From: Albidovulum sediminicola
GTDB lineage: Bacteria; Pseudomonadota; Alphaproteobacteria; Rhodobacterales; Rhodobacteraceae
Direction of reading: 5' to 3'
DNA: 64,000 nucleotides
Assembly (NCBI RefSeq): GCF_025751575.1
Contig: NZ_JAOWLA010000006.1
Coordinates: 62,001 to 126,000 of the forward strand
Positions 46,676-56,947 of this stretch are shown in pieces. The notes beneath the pieces were generated by a model. The model saw only the letters and a program-made list of their open reading frames with translations, did not search any database and was not told the origin of the DNA. The stretch's first letter is position 1; each line of letters begins with the position of its first letter. Position numbers and translations under genes: made by a program.

Positions 46676-47590
46676 TTAGCTGAACCCAAGCAGGACGAGA
46701 TAGCCGCCGTAAGTCCCAAGAAGGCCCACGCCCGCGACCCTCCCGATACGTCCGGGAAACGCCGCGAAGGCCAGAAGCGCGAATGCGGCGGCGGCGGCAA
46801 GGCCGATGTCGAGGGCCGAAAAGTCGCTGTCGACCGGAATGGGGGTGATCGCCGCGGTGATGCCGAGGATCCCGAGAATGTTGAAGATGTTGGAGCCCAG
46901 AACATTGCCGATGGCGATCTCGGGGTGTTTGCGGATCGCGGCGAGGACGCCGGTCGCCATTTCCGGAAGCGAGGTTCCGATCGCGACGATCGTGAGGCCG
47001 ATCACCGCCTCGGACACGCCGAAGGCGCGGGCCATCTGGGTGGCGCTGGCAACCAGCGCATTGGCGCCGAGCAGAAGGCCGACAAATCCGACGGCGAGAA
47101 GCGCCACTGATTGCCAGACGGGTCGCACGCGAATGGCGGTTTCCGGGATCTCGCGCGCGCTGGTCAGGCAGATCCAGAGATAGACGATAAGCGAGACGAC
47201 AAGGAGCCCGCCCTCGATCCGCGAGACGACGCCGTCAAGCAGGACCACGCAAAGCGCCAACGTCGCCCCAAGCATGAAGACGAAGTCGCGCTTGAGTTTC
47301 ACAAGGTTCAGGACGACCGGCACGATCATGGCCGACAGCCCCAGGATTAGAAGGACATTGGCGATGTTCGAGCCGACCACATTGCCCAATGCGAGCGCGG
47401 GAACACCCCCCAGGGCCGCCTGGACCGACACGAGGAGTTCCGGCGTCGAGGTGCCAAATCCGACGATGGTCAGGCCGATGACGAGCGGGGGGACATGAAA
47501 GCGTTGGGCGATCCCGACCGCACCTCGCACGAGGAATTCGCCGCCGAGGATAAGCCCCGCGAGGCCCGCAAGAAACATCAAGAAGATCAA
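46676..47590 (-). CDS. calcium/sodium antiporter family protein (YrbG type)
   Basis: A 304-residue Ca2+/cation antiporter with about ten helices in two inverted repeats. The two alpha-repeat signatures are GLTIVGFGTSTPELLVSVQAAL near residue 38-59 and GLTIVAIGTSLPEMATGVLAAI near 205-226, each with a metal-binding Glu. Both are followed by GNVVGSNIANVLLILG / GNVLGSNIFNILGILG. TTG at 47590 is chosen because GGAG lies six bases before it; ATG at 47578 is the alternative. It may exchange Ca2+ for Na+ or H+. It lies upstream of the ilv promoter on the same strand. Confidence 0.88.
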   Translation of the reverse strand: MIFLMFLAGLAGLILGGEFLVRGAVGIAQRFHVPPLVIGLTIVGFGTSTPELLVSVQAALGGVPALALGNVVGSNIANVLLILGLSAMIVPVVLNLVKLKRDFVFMLGATLALCVVLLDGVVSRIEGGLLVVSLIVYLWICLTSAREIPETAIRVRPVWQSVALLAVGFVGLLLGANALVASATQMARAFGVSEAVIGLTIVAIGTSLPEMATGVLAAIRKHPEIAIGNVLGSNIFNILGILGITAAITPIPVDSDFSALDIGLAAAAAFALLAFAAFPGRIGRVAGVGLLGTYGGYLVLLGFS

Positions 47591-47785
47591 AATACGCTCC
47601 GCTCCGCCTGCGCTAAAAGATCGCGCCGCAACCGCGCATTGCAAGGGGGTGCGGGTAAATTTAGCGGCCGTTGTTGCAACGGGTAGGGCGGCTGGCCGCC
47701 GGTTGACCCTGCGTTAGCCAAGGGTGCGGCAAACCCGCGCTTGAACCGGGGGGCGATCCGACTATTCTTTCGCCGTCCCGGCTGA

Positions 47786-48928
<1,143 letters not shown>

Positions 48929-48950
48929 TCACCGGGCGTCATGCAAAAGG

Positions 48951-48978
48951 AAGGCCCCGGATTTCCGGGGCCTTCTTT
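48951..48978. terminator. bidirectional terminator between takP and dctM
   Basis: AAGGCCCCGG and CCGGGGCCTT form a 10-bp stem with an ATTT loop (48951-48974). CTTT follows on plus and TTCCTTTT on minus, which suits the two convergent transcripts that end here. Confidence 0.85.
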
Positions 48979-48995
48979 GTTCAGTGCGCTTCGGC

Positions 48996-50735
48996 TCAGG
49001 GCTTGACGACGGGTTCGCCAAGCTGGGGCGCGCCCAGTTGCGGGGCGCCGAGCTGGGGAACGCCCAGCTTGGGGGCGCCCAGGGTTGGCAGCCCGCCGCC
49101 CGTGCCCGAAGGCGCGCCGAGGGTCGGCAGGCTGGGCACGGTTATTTCGATCGTGCTGGGGTCGATGACCTTGCCCTTGTAGTGCATGACCATCCCGGGG
49201 AAGGCGATCACCACCGCGATCATCACGACCTGGATGACCACGAAGGGCACCGCGCCCCAGTAGATCTGCCCGGTGGACACCCCGGTGAGCGTCTGGCCTG
49301 TGACCTTGTCCACGTATGAGCCGCGCGGCGCTACCGAGCGCAGGTAGAAAAGCGCGAAGCCGAAGGGCGGGTGCATGAACGAGGTCTGCATGTTGACCCC
49401 CAGGATTACCCCGAACCAGATCAGGTCGATGCCCAGCCGCTCGGCCGCCGGGGCCAGAAGGGGCACGATGATGAAGGCAAGCTCGAAGAAATCGAGGAAG
49501 AAGGCCAGCAGGAAGACCAGGACCGACACGATGATCAGGAAGCCCATCTGTCCGCCCGGCAGGCCGGTCAGCAGGTGCTCCACCCAGACATGCCCGTTCA
49601 CCCCGTAGAAGGTCAGCGAGAAGACCCGTGCGCCGACCAGGATGAACATCACGAAAGATGCAAGCCGCGTGGTCGCGATCAACGCGCCGCGCACCACCTC
49701 AAGGTTGAGGCGGCGCTTGCCGGCGGCCAGCGCCAAGGCGCCGACGGCCCCCATGGCGCCACCCTCGGTCGGGGTCGCGACGCCCATGAAGATCGTGCCC
49801 AGCACCAGGAAGATCAGCGCCAGGGGCGGGATCAGCACCATGATCACCTGACCGGCAAGGCGGCTGAGGATCTTGAGCCCCAGCGCCCGGTCGATCACGG
49901 CAAAGCCGTAGACGACCGCCACCGCCAGCGAGGCGCCGAGGATATCGGCATTTGCGCCTTGCGTCGGCACCAGCCAGACATGGGCGCCGTAGCCGATGGC
50001 GACCGCCGCAGCCAGTGCCACGAGAAGCGAGGGTACCCCCTGGCCAAGCGTGCGTGCCTCTTTCGGCAGGGCCGGGACCCAGGCGGGCCGGACGAGCGAG
50101 ACAACGAAGACATAGCCAAGGTAGAGCCCGGTCAGCACGAGGCCGGGCACCAGCGCCCCCTTGTACATGTCGCCGACCGACCGGCCGAGTTGGTCGGCCA
50201 GCACGATCAGCACCAGCGAGGGCGGGATGATCTGCGCCAGCGTGCCGGAGGCCGCGATCACCCCCGTCGCCACGCGCCGGTCGTAGCCGTAGCGCAGCAT
50301 GATCGGAAGCGAGATCAGCCCCATCGCGATGACCGAGGCCGCCACGACCCCCGTTGTCGCCGCCAGCAGCGCCCCCACCACGATGACCGCATAGGCAAGG
50401 CCGCCCCGGACCGGGCCGAAAAGCTGGCCGATCGTGTCCAGAAGGTCCTCTGCCATGCCGGATTTCTCCAGCACGATCCCCATGAAGGTGAAGAAGGGAA
50501 TGGCCAGCAGCGTCTCGTTCGAGAGCACTCCCCACAATCGCTGGGGCATGGTGAAGAGAAGCGGCCAGTCGAGCGTGATCGTGTGCTCGGACCAGGGCGC
50601 GAGCCAGACGCCGATGGCGAAGAACATAAGCCCGTTCGCCGCAAGCGAGAAGGCGACCGGGTAGCCCAGCAGGAGGAAGACCACCAGCGAGGCGAACATG
50701 ATGGGTGCCATGTTGATGGCGATGAATTCGATCAT
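48996..50735 (-). CDS. dctM: TRAP transporter large permease (DctM type)
   Basis: A 579-residue inner-membrane protein, longer than the usual 430 or so residues, with extra helices in the middle region. Family features include FFTFMGIVLEKSGMAEDLLDTI near residue 80-100 and GVVAASVIAMGLISLPIMLRYGYDRRVATGVIAASGTLAQIIPPSLV near 131-178. The last 47 residues after the final helix are a Pro/Gly-rich tail that repeats LGAPQ/LGVPQ-type units (15 bases each in the DNA). DctM carries the solute with Na+. It starts by a 4-base overlap with the small permease. Confidence 0.93.
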   Translation of the reverse strand: MIEFIAINMAPIMFASLVVFLLLGYPVAFSLAANGLMFFAIGVWLAPWSEHTITLDWPLLFTMPQRLWGVLSNETLLAIPFFTFMGIVLEKSGMAEDLLDTIGQLFGPVRGGLAYAVIVVGALLAATTGVVAASVIAMGLISLPIMLRYGYDRRVATGVIAASGTLAQIIPPSLVLIVLADQLGRSVGDMYKGALVPGLVLTGLYLGYVFVVSLVRPAWVPALPKEARTLGQGVPSLLVALAAAVAIGYGAHVWLVPTQGANADILGASLAVAVVYGFAVIDRALGLKILSRLAGQVIMVLIPPLALIFLVLGTIFMGVATPTEGGAMGAVGALALAAGKRRLNLEVVRGALIATTRLASFVMFILVGARVFSLTFYGVNGHVWVEHLLTGLPGGQMGFLIIVSVLVFLLAFFLDFFELAFIIVPLLAPAAERLGIDLIWFGVILGVNMQTSFMHPPFGFALFYLRSVAPRGSYVDKVTGQTLTGVSTGQIYWGAVPFVVIQVVMIAVVIAFPGMVMHYKGKVIDPSTIEITVPSLPTLGAPSGTGGGLPTLGAPKLGVPQLGAPQLGAPQLGEPVVKP

Positions 50736-51337
50736 TCGGGCTTGTCTCCGGTCCGGCGGGTGGCATCTTCGGCCATGGCGACGGCTTCAATCTCTGCCGC
50801 CTGGTGATGCGAGACGAAGGGATGCGGGTCCTCGATCAACCCGCGCATCACCGCGATCTTCTTGATGATTTCGGAGATCGCCTGAAGCGTCAGCAGCGCG
50901 AAGCCCACGGCCAGAACCGCCCGCGCGGGCCAGATCACCAGCCCCCCGGCGTTGGTGGAGATCTGCCCGATCTTCCAGGCCTGATAGGCGTAGGGCGCCG
51001 TCATCCAGGTCATCAGGACCACGAAGGGCGTCAGGAACAGGACGTGGCCGATCAGGTCGATCCAATGCTGCGCCCGCCGCGACCGGGTGCCATAGAAAAT
51101 GTCGATCCGGATATGTTCGTTTTCCTTCAGCGTGTAGGCGGCAGCCAGCATGAAGGCCGCGCCGTAAAGGTACCACTGAAGCTCCAGCCAGGCGTTGGAC
51201 GAGACCGAGAACGCCTTGCGGATGATCGCGTTGACCGCACTGACGAGGATCGCCAGAAGGATCAGCCAGATCACGGATTTGCCGACCCATTCGTTGAGCC
51301 GGTCAATGCCCCTCGCGAGGGACAGAAGTGCTTGCAT
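50732..51337 (-). CDS. dctQ: TRAP transporter small permease (DctQ type)
   Basis: A 201-residue membrane protein with four helices: residues about 21-42 (IWLILLAILVSAVNAIIR), 53-73, 95-118 (LIGHVLFLTPFVVLMTWM) and 140-163. DctQ assists the large permease. The start MQALLSLARGIDRLNEWVGK at 51337 is preferred over an upstream in-frame ATG at 51394. Its stop overlaps the dctM start (ATGA). The C-terminal ~35 residues are acidic and cytoplasmic. Confidence 0.92.
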   Translation of the reverse strand: MQALLSLARGIDRLNEWVGKSVIWLILLAILVSAVNAIIRKAFSVSSNAWLELQWYLYGAAFMLAAAYTLKENEHIRIDIFYGTRSRRAQHWIDLIGHVLFLTPFVVLMTWMTAPYAYQAWKIGQISTNAGGLVIWPARAVLAVGFALLTLQAISEIIKKIAVMRGLIEDPHPFVSHHQAAEIEAVAMAEDATRRTGDKPE

Positions 51338-51559
51338 TGCCTTTATCCTCCCCTGGCGCTGGTTGCGCCTTGCCCGAAACGGGAAACTGGTCACTCAACC
51401 TGTTTTACACGGCACCCCCGGGAACCCGGCCAACGGTCCGGCTGGGCCGGGCGAATGCGATGGCCGCATAGTGCACAGGCTTGGGGGCGCACGCCAGCGG
51501 CGCGTGGGATTGACCTTGGGTCAAGCGGGGCGCTTTGCCCGCGACGGTGTGCCGCGCCT

Positions 51560-52396
51560 TCATCCCGCCTTCGGATGGGCTTCCGGCAAGGCGATGCGGG
51601 CAACCTGCTCGGCGATCGGATCGACCGAGAGCGGATGCGTCTCGCCGCTGTGGCCTTCCGGATCGCCGATGTCCTGCCAGCTGCCGTTCTTGTAGATTTC
51701 CAGCGCCCCGAAATTGGCCTTGTAACCCATCTTGCGGCTGCCCGGCACCCAGTAGCCCAGATAGACATATGGCAGCCCCATGGAGCGGGCGATCGCCACA
51801 TGGTCCAGGATGATATAGGTGCCAAGGCTCGCGCCGATGCGGTCTGGCTCGTAGAAGCTGTAGACCATGGATAGCCCGTCATCGAGCACGTCGGTCAGGC
51901 AGACCGCGACAAGATCCCGTGTGCCGGCCGTGCCGGGCGCGCGGTCGGAATATTCGACGACACGGCTCTTGACCGGCGTCTCCTCGATCATCGCGGCGAA
52001 TTCAAAGATGTCCATGTCGGCCATGCCGCCCTTGGCGTGGCGGCTGTCGAGGTAGCGGCGGAAGAGCGCGAACTGATCCTCGGTCGCCCAGGGGCTGGTC
52101 GCATCGCGCCGAAGCGTCGCGTTCTTGCGAAGCGTGCGCCGCTGGCTCTTGTTCGGTTCGAAATCGGCCACGCGGATGCGCGCCGACAGGCAGGCGGTGC
52201 ATTCCGCGCAGGAGGGCCGGTAAAGCACGTTCTGCGACCGCCGGAACCCCTGCTTGGACAGCGCGTCGTTCAGGCGCTTGGCGTTCTCGCCCTGAAGCGC
52301 GGTAAATAGCTTCCTCTCCGACCGCCCGTCGAGATAGGGGCAGGGCTGGGGCGCCGTCACATAGAACTGGGGCGCGATGGGAAGCGTATGGCGCAT
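51560..52396 (-). CDS. bpt: arginyltransferase-family aminoacyl-tRNA-protein transferase (Bpt)
   Basis: A 278-residue enzyme of the ATE family. Bacterial Bpt moves leucine from Leu-tRNA to N-terminal Asp/Glu of proteins, marking them for ClpS-ClpAP degradation. The N-terminal cysteine-rich ATE_N part is [16 protein letters not shown] and [13 protein letters not shown] (near 64-78). ATE_C is [42 protein letters not shown] near 200-240. ATG at 52396 is chosen because [19 protein letters not shown] is the family start; a long GC-rich upstream extension is not used. It is followed on its 3' side by about 220 bases before dctQ. Confidence 0.92.
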   Translation of the reverse strand: MRHTLPIAPQFYVTAPQPCPYLDGRSERKLFTALQGENAKRLNDALSKQGFRRSQNVLYRPSCAECTACLSARIRVADFEPNKSQRRTLRKNATLRRDATSPWATEDQFALFRRYLDSRHAKGGMADMDIFEFAAMIEETPVKSRVVEYSDRAPGTAGTRDLVAVCLTDVLDDGLSMVYSFYEPDRIGASLGTYIILDHVAIARSMGLPYVYLGYWVPGSRKMGYKANFGALEIYKNGSWQDIGDPEGHSGETHPLSVDPIAEQVARIALPEAHPKAG

Positions 52397-52532
52397 GGGG
52401 CCCTTGGGATTGCCGATCGCAGGGACGTTAGCAAGGGACTTCCTATCCGCCAAGTGTTTCCTGCGCCTCCGGCTTTTGCGCAGCATAGGAGCAATGCCGG
52501 GTGGCGGGAAGCCGCCGCCCGGCAAAGGCGTT

Positions 52533-52985
52533 TCAGTAAGCGCCGCTACCGGCAGGGGTATCGCCCGGTCGCGCGTCCCGATCGGTCTCCTCGCCGCCCT
52601 GACGCGCGGCGCGGGCCCGCTCGTCCAGGTACTGATCGAATTCGGACTTGTCCTTGCTTTCGCGCAGCCGCTTGAGGAAGGCCTCGAACTCTTCCTGCTC
52701 GCGTTCGAGCCGGTCGAGCGTATTGGCCTTGTAGGCGTCGAAGGCGCTGTTGCCCGACGACCGGAACCCGTGCCGGCGGGCGTGGTTCCAGGGGGTGTCG
52801 TGATGGCGGCTCCGGCCGCAACGGTTTGCGAACATGCGTTTGCTCCAGATCATATAGGCCAGAAGGGCAAGGCCCAGCGGCCAGAAGATGATGAATCCCA
52901 GGATCATCGCAATGATCCATGCGCCTTTCCCGCGCTCGTCGAGCCAGCTTTCGGCCCGTGAAGGCCAGGTGGCGATCGTGCTCAT
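52533..52985 (-). CDS. DUF2852-family membrane-associated protein
   Basis: A 150-residue protein with one N-terminal transmembrane helix ([25 protein letters not shown], residues about 23-47). A basic His/Arg-rich stretch ([19 protein letters not shown]) follows, then an amphipathic segment rich in Glu/Arg ([28 protein letters not shown]), probably a coiled coil. This layout fits DUF2852, a conserved alphaproteobacterial family without known function. ATG 52985 is preceded by GGAGGACGCGG. An odd palindrome sits 20-38 bases upstream. Confidence 0.85.
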   Translation of the reverse strand: MSTIATWPSRAESWLDERGKGAWIIAMILGFIIFWPLGLALLAYMIWSKRMFANRCGRSRHHDTPWNHARRHGFRSSGNSAFDAYKANTLDRLEREQEEFEAFLKRLRESKDKSEFDQYLDERARAARQGGEETDRDARPGDTPAGSGAY

Positions 52986-53004
52986 TCCGCGTCCTCCGCA
53001 CAAG

Positions 53005-53023
53005 ATGTGAACCCTTTTCACAT
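53005..53023. promoter_or_regulatory. 19-bp operator-like palindrome upstream of the DUF2852 gene
   Basis: ATGTGAA (53005-53011), five bases, then TTCACAT (53017-53023): a perfect 7-bp inverted repeat. It lies 20-38 bases before the start codon, where it could overlap the promoter or early transcript. Spacing is one base longer than a CRP/FNR-type site. Confidence 0.45.
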
Positions 53024-53089
53024 TACCGGAGATCGGTATGCGCCCCGGCGCATTCAAGGCGTGAAGTGAATTATTTTAACATTCGGGCT

Positions 53090-53569
53090 TCAGCCCCGCG
53101 CGGCGGTGAACGCGGCTTGCCGCGCCCCGGTGATCCGGAGGAGGTCCTGCGGCGCGATGGCGAAGATGTGGCGCGGGGTTCCGGCGGCGGCCCAGACCAC
53201 GTCGAAGTCCAGAAGCCGAGGGTCGAAATAGGTCTCGACCGGGGCGATCAGGCCCAGGGGCGCGACCCCGCCGATGGCAAAGCCCGTCTCGGCCCTGACC
53301 AGGTCGGCATCGGCCCGGCCCAGCGGCTGACCGGCCAGCGCGCTCGCCTGTTCCGGATCGACGCGGTTACCGCCTGCGGTGACGAAAAGGACGACATGGC
53401 CCGAGCTTTCGCCGCGAAAGATGATCGACTTCGCGATCTGGTCCAGCGCGCAACCCGCTGCCGCCGCAGCTTCCTCGGCCGTGCGAGTCGATCCCGGCAT
53501 CTCGGTGATGCGCACACTGACCCCGGCCGCGGCCAGTGCCGCCTCCACGCGTTTCAGGCTCTTGCTCAT
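53090..53569 (-). CDS. YbaK/EbsC-family aminoacyl-tRNA deacylase
   Basis: A 159-residue protein with the YbaK fold that hydrolyses mis-charged tRNAs (Cys-tRNA-Pro or Ala-tRNA-Pro in characterised members). Features: RTAEEAAAAAGCALDQIAKSIIFRGESS near residue 29-56, with the conserved catalytic-region Lys, HVVLFVTAGGNRVD near 58, and GFAIGGVAPLGL near 95-106, the GxxPxG loop. ATG 53569 follows GGGAGGACAGG. It diverges from glnE with 116 bases between starts. Confidence 0.9.
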   Translation of the reverse strand: MSKSLKRVEAALAAAGVSVRITEMPGSTRTAEEAAAAAGCALDQIAKSIIFRGESSGHVVLFVTAGGNRVDPEQASALAGQPLGRADADLVRAETGFAIGGVAPLGLIAPVETYFDPRLLDFDVVWAAAGTPRHIFAIAPQDLLRITGARQAAFTAARG

Positions 53570-53685
53570 CCTGTCCTCCCTGCGTCCGGCCCCGGCATCC
53601 CATGCCCGCGCGCGAAGTTCAATGGCCGCCGTCGCGCGGGGCGCGGCCCCGTTGACCGCGCCGCGCGCGCCGCTACTGTGCGGCC

Positions 53686-56469
53686 ATGAGCTTCGCTTCG
53701 CGCCTGACCCGCTGCCCCATCCCCCACGATCCCGCCCGGACCGAGGAACCGCGTGTCCGCTTCGCCGCGCTCGCGCCGGAATTGCGGGCGCTTCTGGAGG
53801 GGACTGCCGGGTGCAGCCCCTACCTCGCCGGCCTGATGGCGCGCGAGGCCGACTGGATCGAGGCGGCACTGGCCGGCAGCCCCGAGGACGCGCTTGAGGA
53901 CGCGCTGTCGCTGGGCGAAGGGGTGGCGAGCGCGGCCTTGGGGTCCGCCTTGCGTCAGGCCAAGGCAAGGATTGCGCTTCTGTCGGCGCTGGCCGACCTT
54001 GGCGGTGTCTGGACGTTGGAGGAGGTGACGGGCGCGTTGACACGGCTCTCCGACGTGGCGGTCTCGCGCGCGCTTTCGGCGCTGGTCGCCGACGACATCC
54101 GCCGCGGCAAGATCCCCGGCGCGGTGCCCGAGGATGCGGCGACCGCTGCGGGGATGGTTTCCATCGCCATGGGCAAGACCGGGGCGGGGGAACTTAACTA
54201 TTCCTCCGACATCGACCTGATCTGCCTGTTCGACGAATCCCGCTACGCCCCCGACGACGTGCAGGAGGCGCGCGCCGCCTTCATCCGCATCGTGCGCCGC
54301 ATGACCGCGATGCTCTCGGACATGACGCCGGAGGGCTATGTCTTCCGCACCGACCTGCGGCTCAGGCCCGATGCCTCGGTCACGCCGGTCTGCATCTCCA
54401 TGGGCGCGGCGGAACAGTATTACGAGGCGCAGGGCCGCACCTGGGAACGCGCGGCCTATATCAAGGCCCGGGCGGCCTCTGGCGACATCGCGGCGGGGGA
54501 GAGGTTCCTGGCCACGCTGACGCCCTTCGTCTGGCGCCGTCACCTCGACTTCGCGGCCATTCAGGACGCGCACGACATGCGGCTGCGAATCCGTGACCAC
54601 AAGGGCCTGCACGGCCGCTCCATGCTGGAGGGGCGCGACCTGAAGCTCGGTCCCGGTGGCATCCGGGAGATTGAGTTCTTCACCCAGACGCGGCAGCTGA
54701 TCGCGGGCGGGCGAGACGCCGACCTGCGTCAGCGCGATACCGTGGGCGGTCTTGCCGCGCTGGCCTGGAAGGGCTGGATCACGCAAGGGGTGGCGGACGA
54801 GCTTACCCGCCACTACCGCGATCACCGCGAGGTCGAGCATCGGTTGCAGATGGTCGGCGACGCCCAGACCCATGCGCTGCCCGTCATGCCCGAGGGGTTC
54901 GACGTGATCGCGCGGATGATGGGGATCGGCGACACCGACGCGCTGCGCAAGACCCTGCGCGAGCGTCTGGACCGGGTGGCGGAACTGACCGAAAGCTTCT
55001 TCGCCCCCGGCGAGATACGCGCCGCCCCGAGCATGCGCCCCGAGATGCGCGCGCTCGTGGACGGATGGCGGGCCTATCCGGCGCTGCGTTCGGAACGCGC
55101 GACGCGCATATTCAAGCGGGTGGAGCCGGAAATCCTGTCGCGCCTTCAGCGCGCGGCGAACCCGGAAGAGGCGCTGAGCCAGTTCGACGGTTTTCTTCGG
55201 GGACTGCCGGCCGGCGTGCAGTTGTTTTCGCTTTTTGAGGCCAATCCGCAGCTTATTGACCTTATTGTTGATATTTGTGCAACCTCACCGGCGCTCGCGG
55301 CCTATCTCTCGCGCAATGCGGCGGTGCTGGACGCGGTGATCGGCGGCGATTTTTTCGCCCCCTGGCCGGGGCTTCCGGCGCTTCGGGGCGAACTGGCGGA
55401 ACGGCTGGCGGAAATCCCGGATTACGAACGCAAGCTGGATGCGGCCCGGCGCTGGGCCAAGGAATGGCACTTCCGCGTCGGTGTCCATCACCTGCGCGGG
55501 CTGATCGATGCGCAGACCGCGGGGCGCGAATATGCCGAGCTTGCGCAGGCCTGCCTCTCCGCGCTGTGGGAGCCCTGCCTCGCGGAGTTCGCGCGCAAGC
55601 ACGGCGCGCCGCCGGGCCGGGGGGCGGTGGTCATGGGCATGGGTTCGCTCGGGGCGGAACGGCTGAACGCGGCCTCCGACCTCGACCTGATCGTGATCTA
55701 CGATGCCGCAGGGGTCGATGCCTCGGACGGGAAGCGCCCGCTTGCCGCGCGCCAATACTACGCGCGCCTGACGCAGGCCCTGGTCACCGCGTTGACCGCG
55801 CAGATGTCGGAGGGCCAGCTTTACGAGGTCGACATGCGGCTGCGCCCCTCGGGGCGGCAGGGGCCGGTGGCGACGGCGCTTACAGGCTTCCGCGACTACC
55901 AGATGACCGAGGCCTGGACCTGGGAACATCTCGCGCTGACGCGCGCGCGCCCGGTCGCGGGTTCGCCCGAGCTTGCCGCCGACGTGGAGGCGATCCGGCG
56001 TGAGGTTCTGGCGGCCAAGGCGGGCGGGGCGACGGTGCGCGCCGATGTGGCCGACATGCGGGCGCGCATCTTCGCCGCCAAGGCCGCTGACGGAGACTGG
56101 GAAGCCAAGATCGGCCCCGGTCGGCTTCAGGATCTGGAGCTTCTGGCGCAGATGGTCACGCTTCAGGCCGCCGACCCCGCCCGCCGGGTCGAGGCGCAGT
56201 TGCGCGCAGGCCTGCGCGCGGGCCTGCTGACGAAGGAGGAGGAAGGCACCCTGCAGGGCGCCTACCGCTTCCTCTGGCGGCTCCAGGCGGGCGGTCGCCT
56301 GCTGAGCGACCGGGCGCTGGATCTGGAGGCGATCGGCGAGGGCGGCCGGGCCTTTCTCATGCGCGAGGCGGGATGCGAAGATCTCGATGGACTTCGCCAC
56401 CGGCTGAACGATACTGTAGCTGCCGTTGCAGCGATTGCGGACCGTCATCTCGGCGCGCCGGGCGACTGA
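53686..56469 (+). CDS. glnE: glutamine synthetase adenylyltransferase/deadenylase GlnE
   Basis: A 927-residue bifunctional enzyme that attaches and removes AMP from glutamine synthetase in response to PII and glutamine. Two nucleotidyltransferase domains are visible. The N-terminal deadenylase has MGKTGAGELNYSSDIDLI near residue 163-180 and the C-terminal adenylase GMGSLGAERLNAASDLDLIVIYD near 650-672. Each has the GS-x-DxD metal site. Regulatory helical domains follow each. The start MSFASRLTRCPIPHDPART at 53686 is plausible, and length is slightly shorter than the enteric enzyme. Confidence 0.96.
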   Translation: MSFASRLTRCPIPHDPARTEEPRVRFAALAPELRALLEGTAGCSPYLAGLMAREADWIEAALAGSPEDALEDALSLGEGVASAALGSALRQAKARIALLSALADLGGVWTLEEVTGALTRLSDVAVSRALSALVADDIRRGKIPGAVPEDAATAAGMVSIAMGKTGAGELNYSSDIDLICLFDESRYAPDDVQEARAAFIRIVRRMTAMLSDMTPEGYVFRTDLRLRPDASVTPVCISMGAAEQYYEAQGRTWERAAYIKARAASGDIAAGERFLATLTPFVWRRHLDFAAIQDAHDMRLRIRDHKGLHGRSMLEGRDLKLGPGGIREIEFFTQTRQLIAGGRDADLRQRDTVGGLAALAWKGWITQGVADELTRHYRDHREVEHRLQMVGDAQTHALPVMPEGFDVIARMMGIGDTDALRKTLRERLDRVAELTESFFAPGEIRAAPSMRPEMRALVDGWRAYPALRSERATRIFKRVEPEILSRLQRAANPEEALSQFDGFLRGLPAGVQLFSLFEANPQLIDLIVDICATSPALAAYLSRNAAVLDAVIGGDFFAPWPGLPALRGELAERLAEIPDYERKLDAARRWAKEWHFRVGVHHLRGLIDAQTAGREYAELAQACLSALWEPCLAEFARKHGAPPGRGAVVMGMGSLGAERLNAASDLDLIVIYDAAGVDASDGKRPLAARQYYARLTQALVTALTAQMSEGQLYEVDMRLRPSGRQGPVATALTGFRDYQMTEAWTWEHLALTRARPVAGSPELAADVEAIRREVLAAKAGGATVRADVADMRARIFAAKAADGDWEAKIGPGRLQDLELLAQMVTLQAADPARRVEAQLRAGLRAGLLTKEEEGTLQGAYRFLWRLQAGGRLLSDRALDLEAIGEGGRAFLMREAGCEDLDGLRHRLNDTVAAVAAIADRHLGAPGD

Positions 56470-56482
56470 CGGCGGGGTGAAT

Positions 56483-56773
56483 ATGGCGAGGAAACTGATG
56501 GACCTTTCGAAGGCCGATCCCAAGGGGCTGGTGCGCGAAAGCTACGCGATCGAGGGAATCACGCCGGGCGAATGCCGGTCGATCTTCCTCGACTGGGCGC
56601 TTAGCATCGCTGCCGGCACCGATGCGCGCGAAGCCATGCGGGTCTTGATCGCCACCTATGCCTTTACCAACGAGGGCCATCCGATGAATGCCGTGCTTGA
56701 AGCCGGGCTGACCGAGGCTCCCAAGGCCGCGCGCCGAGGTGGCCGCATGGGACGACTGGGCGCGCGCGGATAG
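56483..56773 (+). CDS. conserved hypothetical protein downstream of glnE
   Basis: A 96-residue cytoplasmic protein beginning MARKLMDLSKADPKGLVRESYAIEGITPGECRSIF, with a predicted mixed alpha/beta or helical core and a basic, glycine-rich tail. I recognise its general pattern as a small rhodobacterial conserved protein but can give no function. ATG 56483 is 13 bases after the glnE stop with GGCGGGG before it, so it is probably translated from the glnE message. An alternative ATG at M6 would remove five residues. Confidence 0.72.
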   Translation: MARKLMDLSKADPKGLVRESYAIEGITPGECRSIFLDWALSIAAGTDAREAMRVLIATYAFTNEGHPMNAVLEAGLTEAPKAARRGGRMGRLGARG

Positions 56774-56880
56774 GGTCACGAGCCTGCCACAGGCGGTGCT
56801 TTGCGGGTTTCTCGCCGCGCCACCGCCGTTTGATCTTCAAACCATGGGCTTGTCAAAGCCATGTGCCGCGCGCCTCCGCC

Positions 56881-56890
56881 GGGGGGGGGG
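56881..56890 (+). repeat. homopolymer G10 tract
   Basis: Ten consecutive G between C residues, inside a gene-free stretch 58 bases before the next start codon. Such tracts can slip during replication; here it could also be a sequencing-length ambiguity. Confidence 0.8.
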
Positions 56891-56947
56891 CGGTTCTTTC
56901 GCGCGCCATCCGGGGGCCACATTTACGTGGTTCGCTGGGGGAAGTGG

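Noticed and set aside
53005-53023. CRP/FNR site interpretation of the palindrome
   Set aside because: TGTGA and TCACA are seven bases apart, one more than the family spacing, so it is reported only as an unidentified operator-like element.
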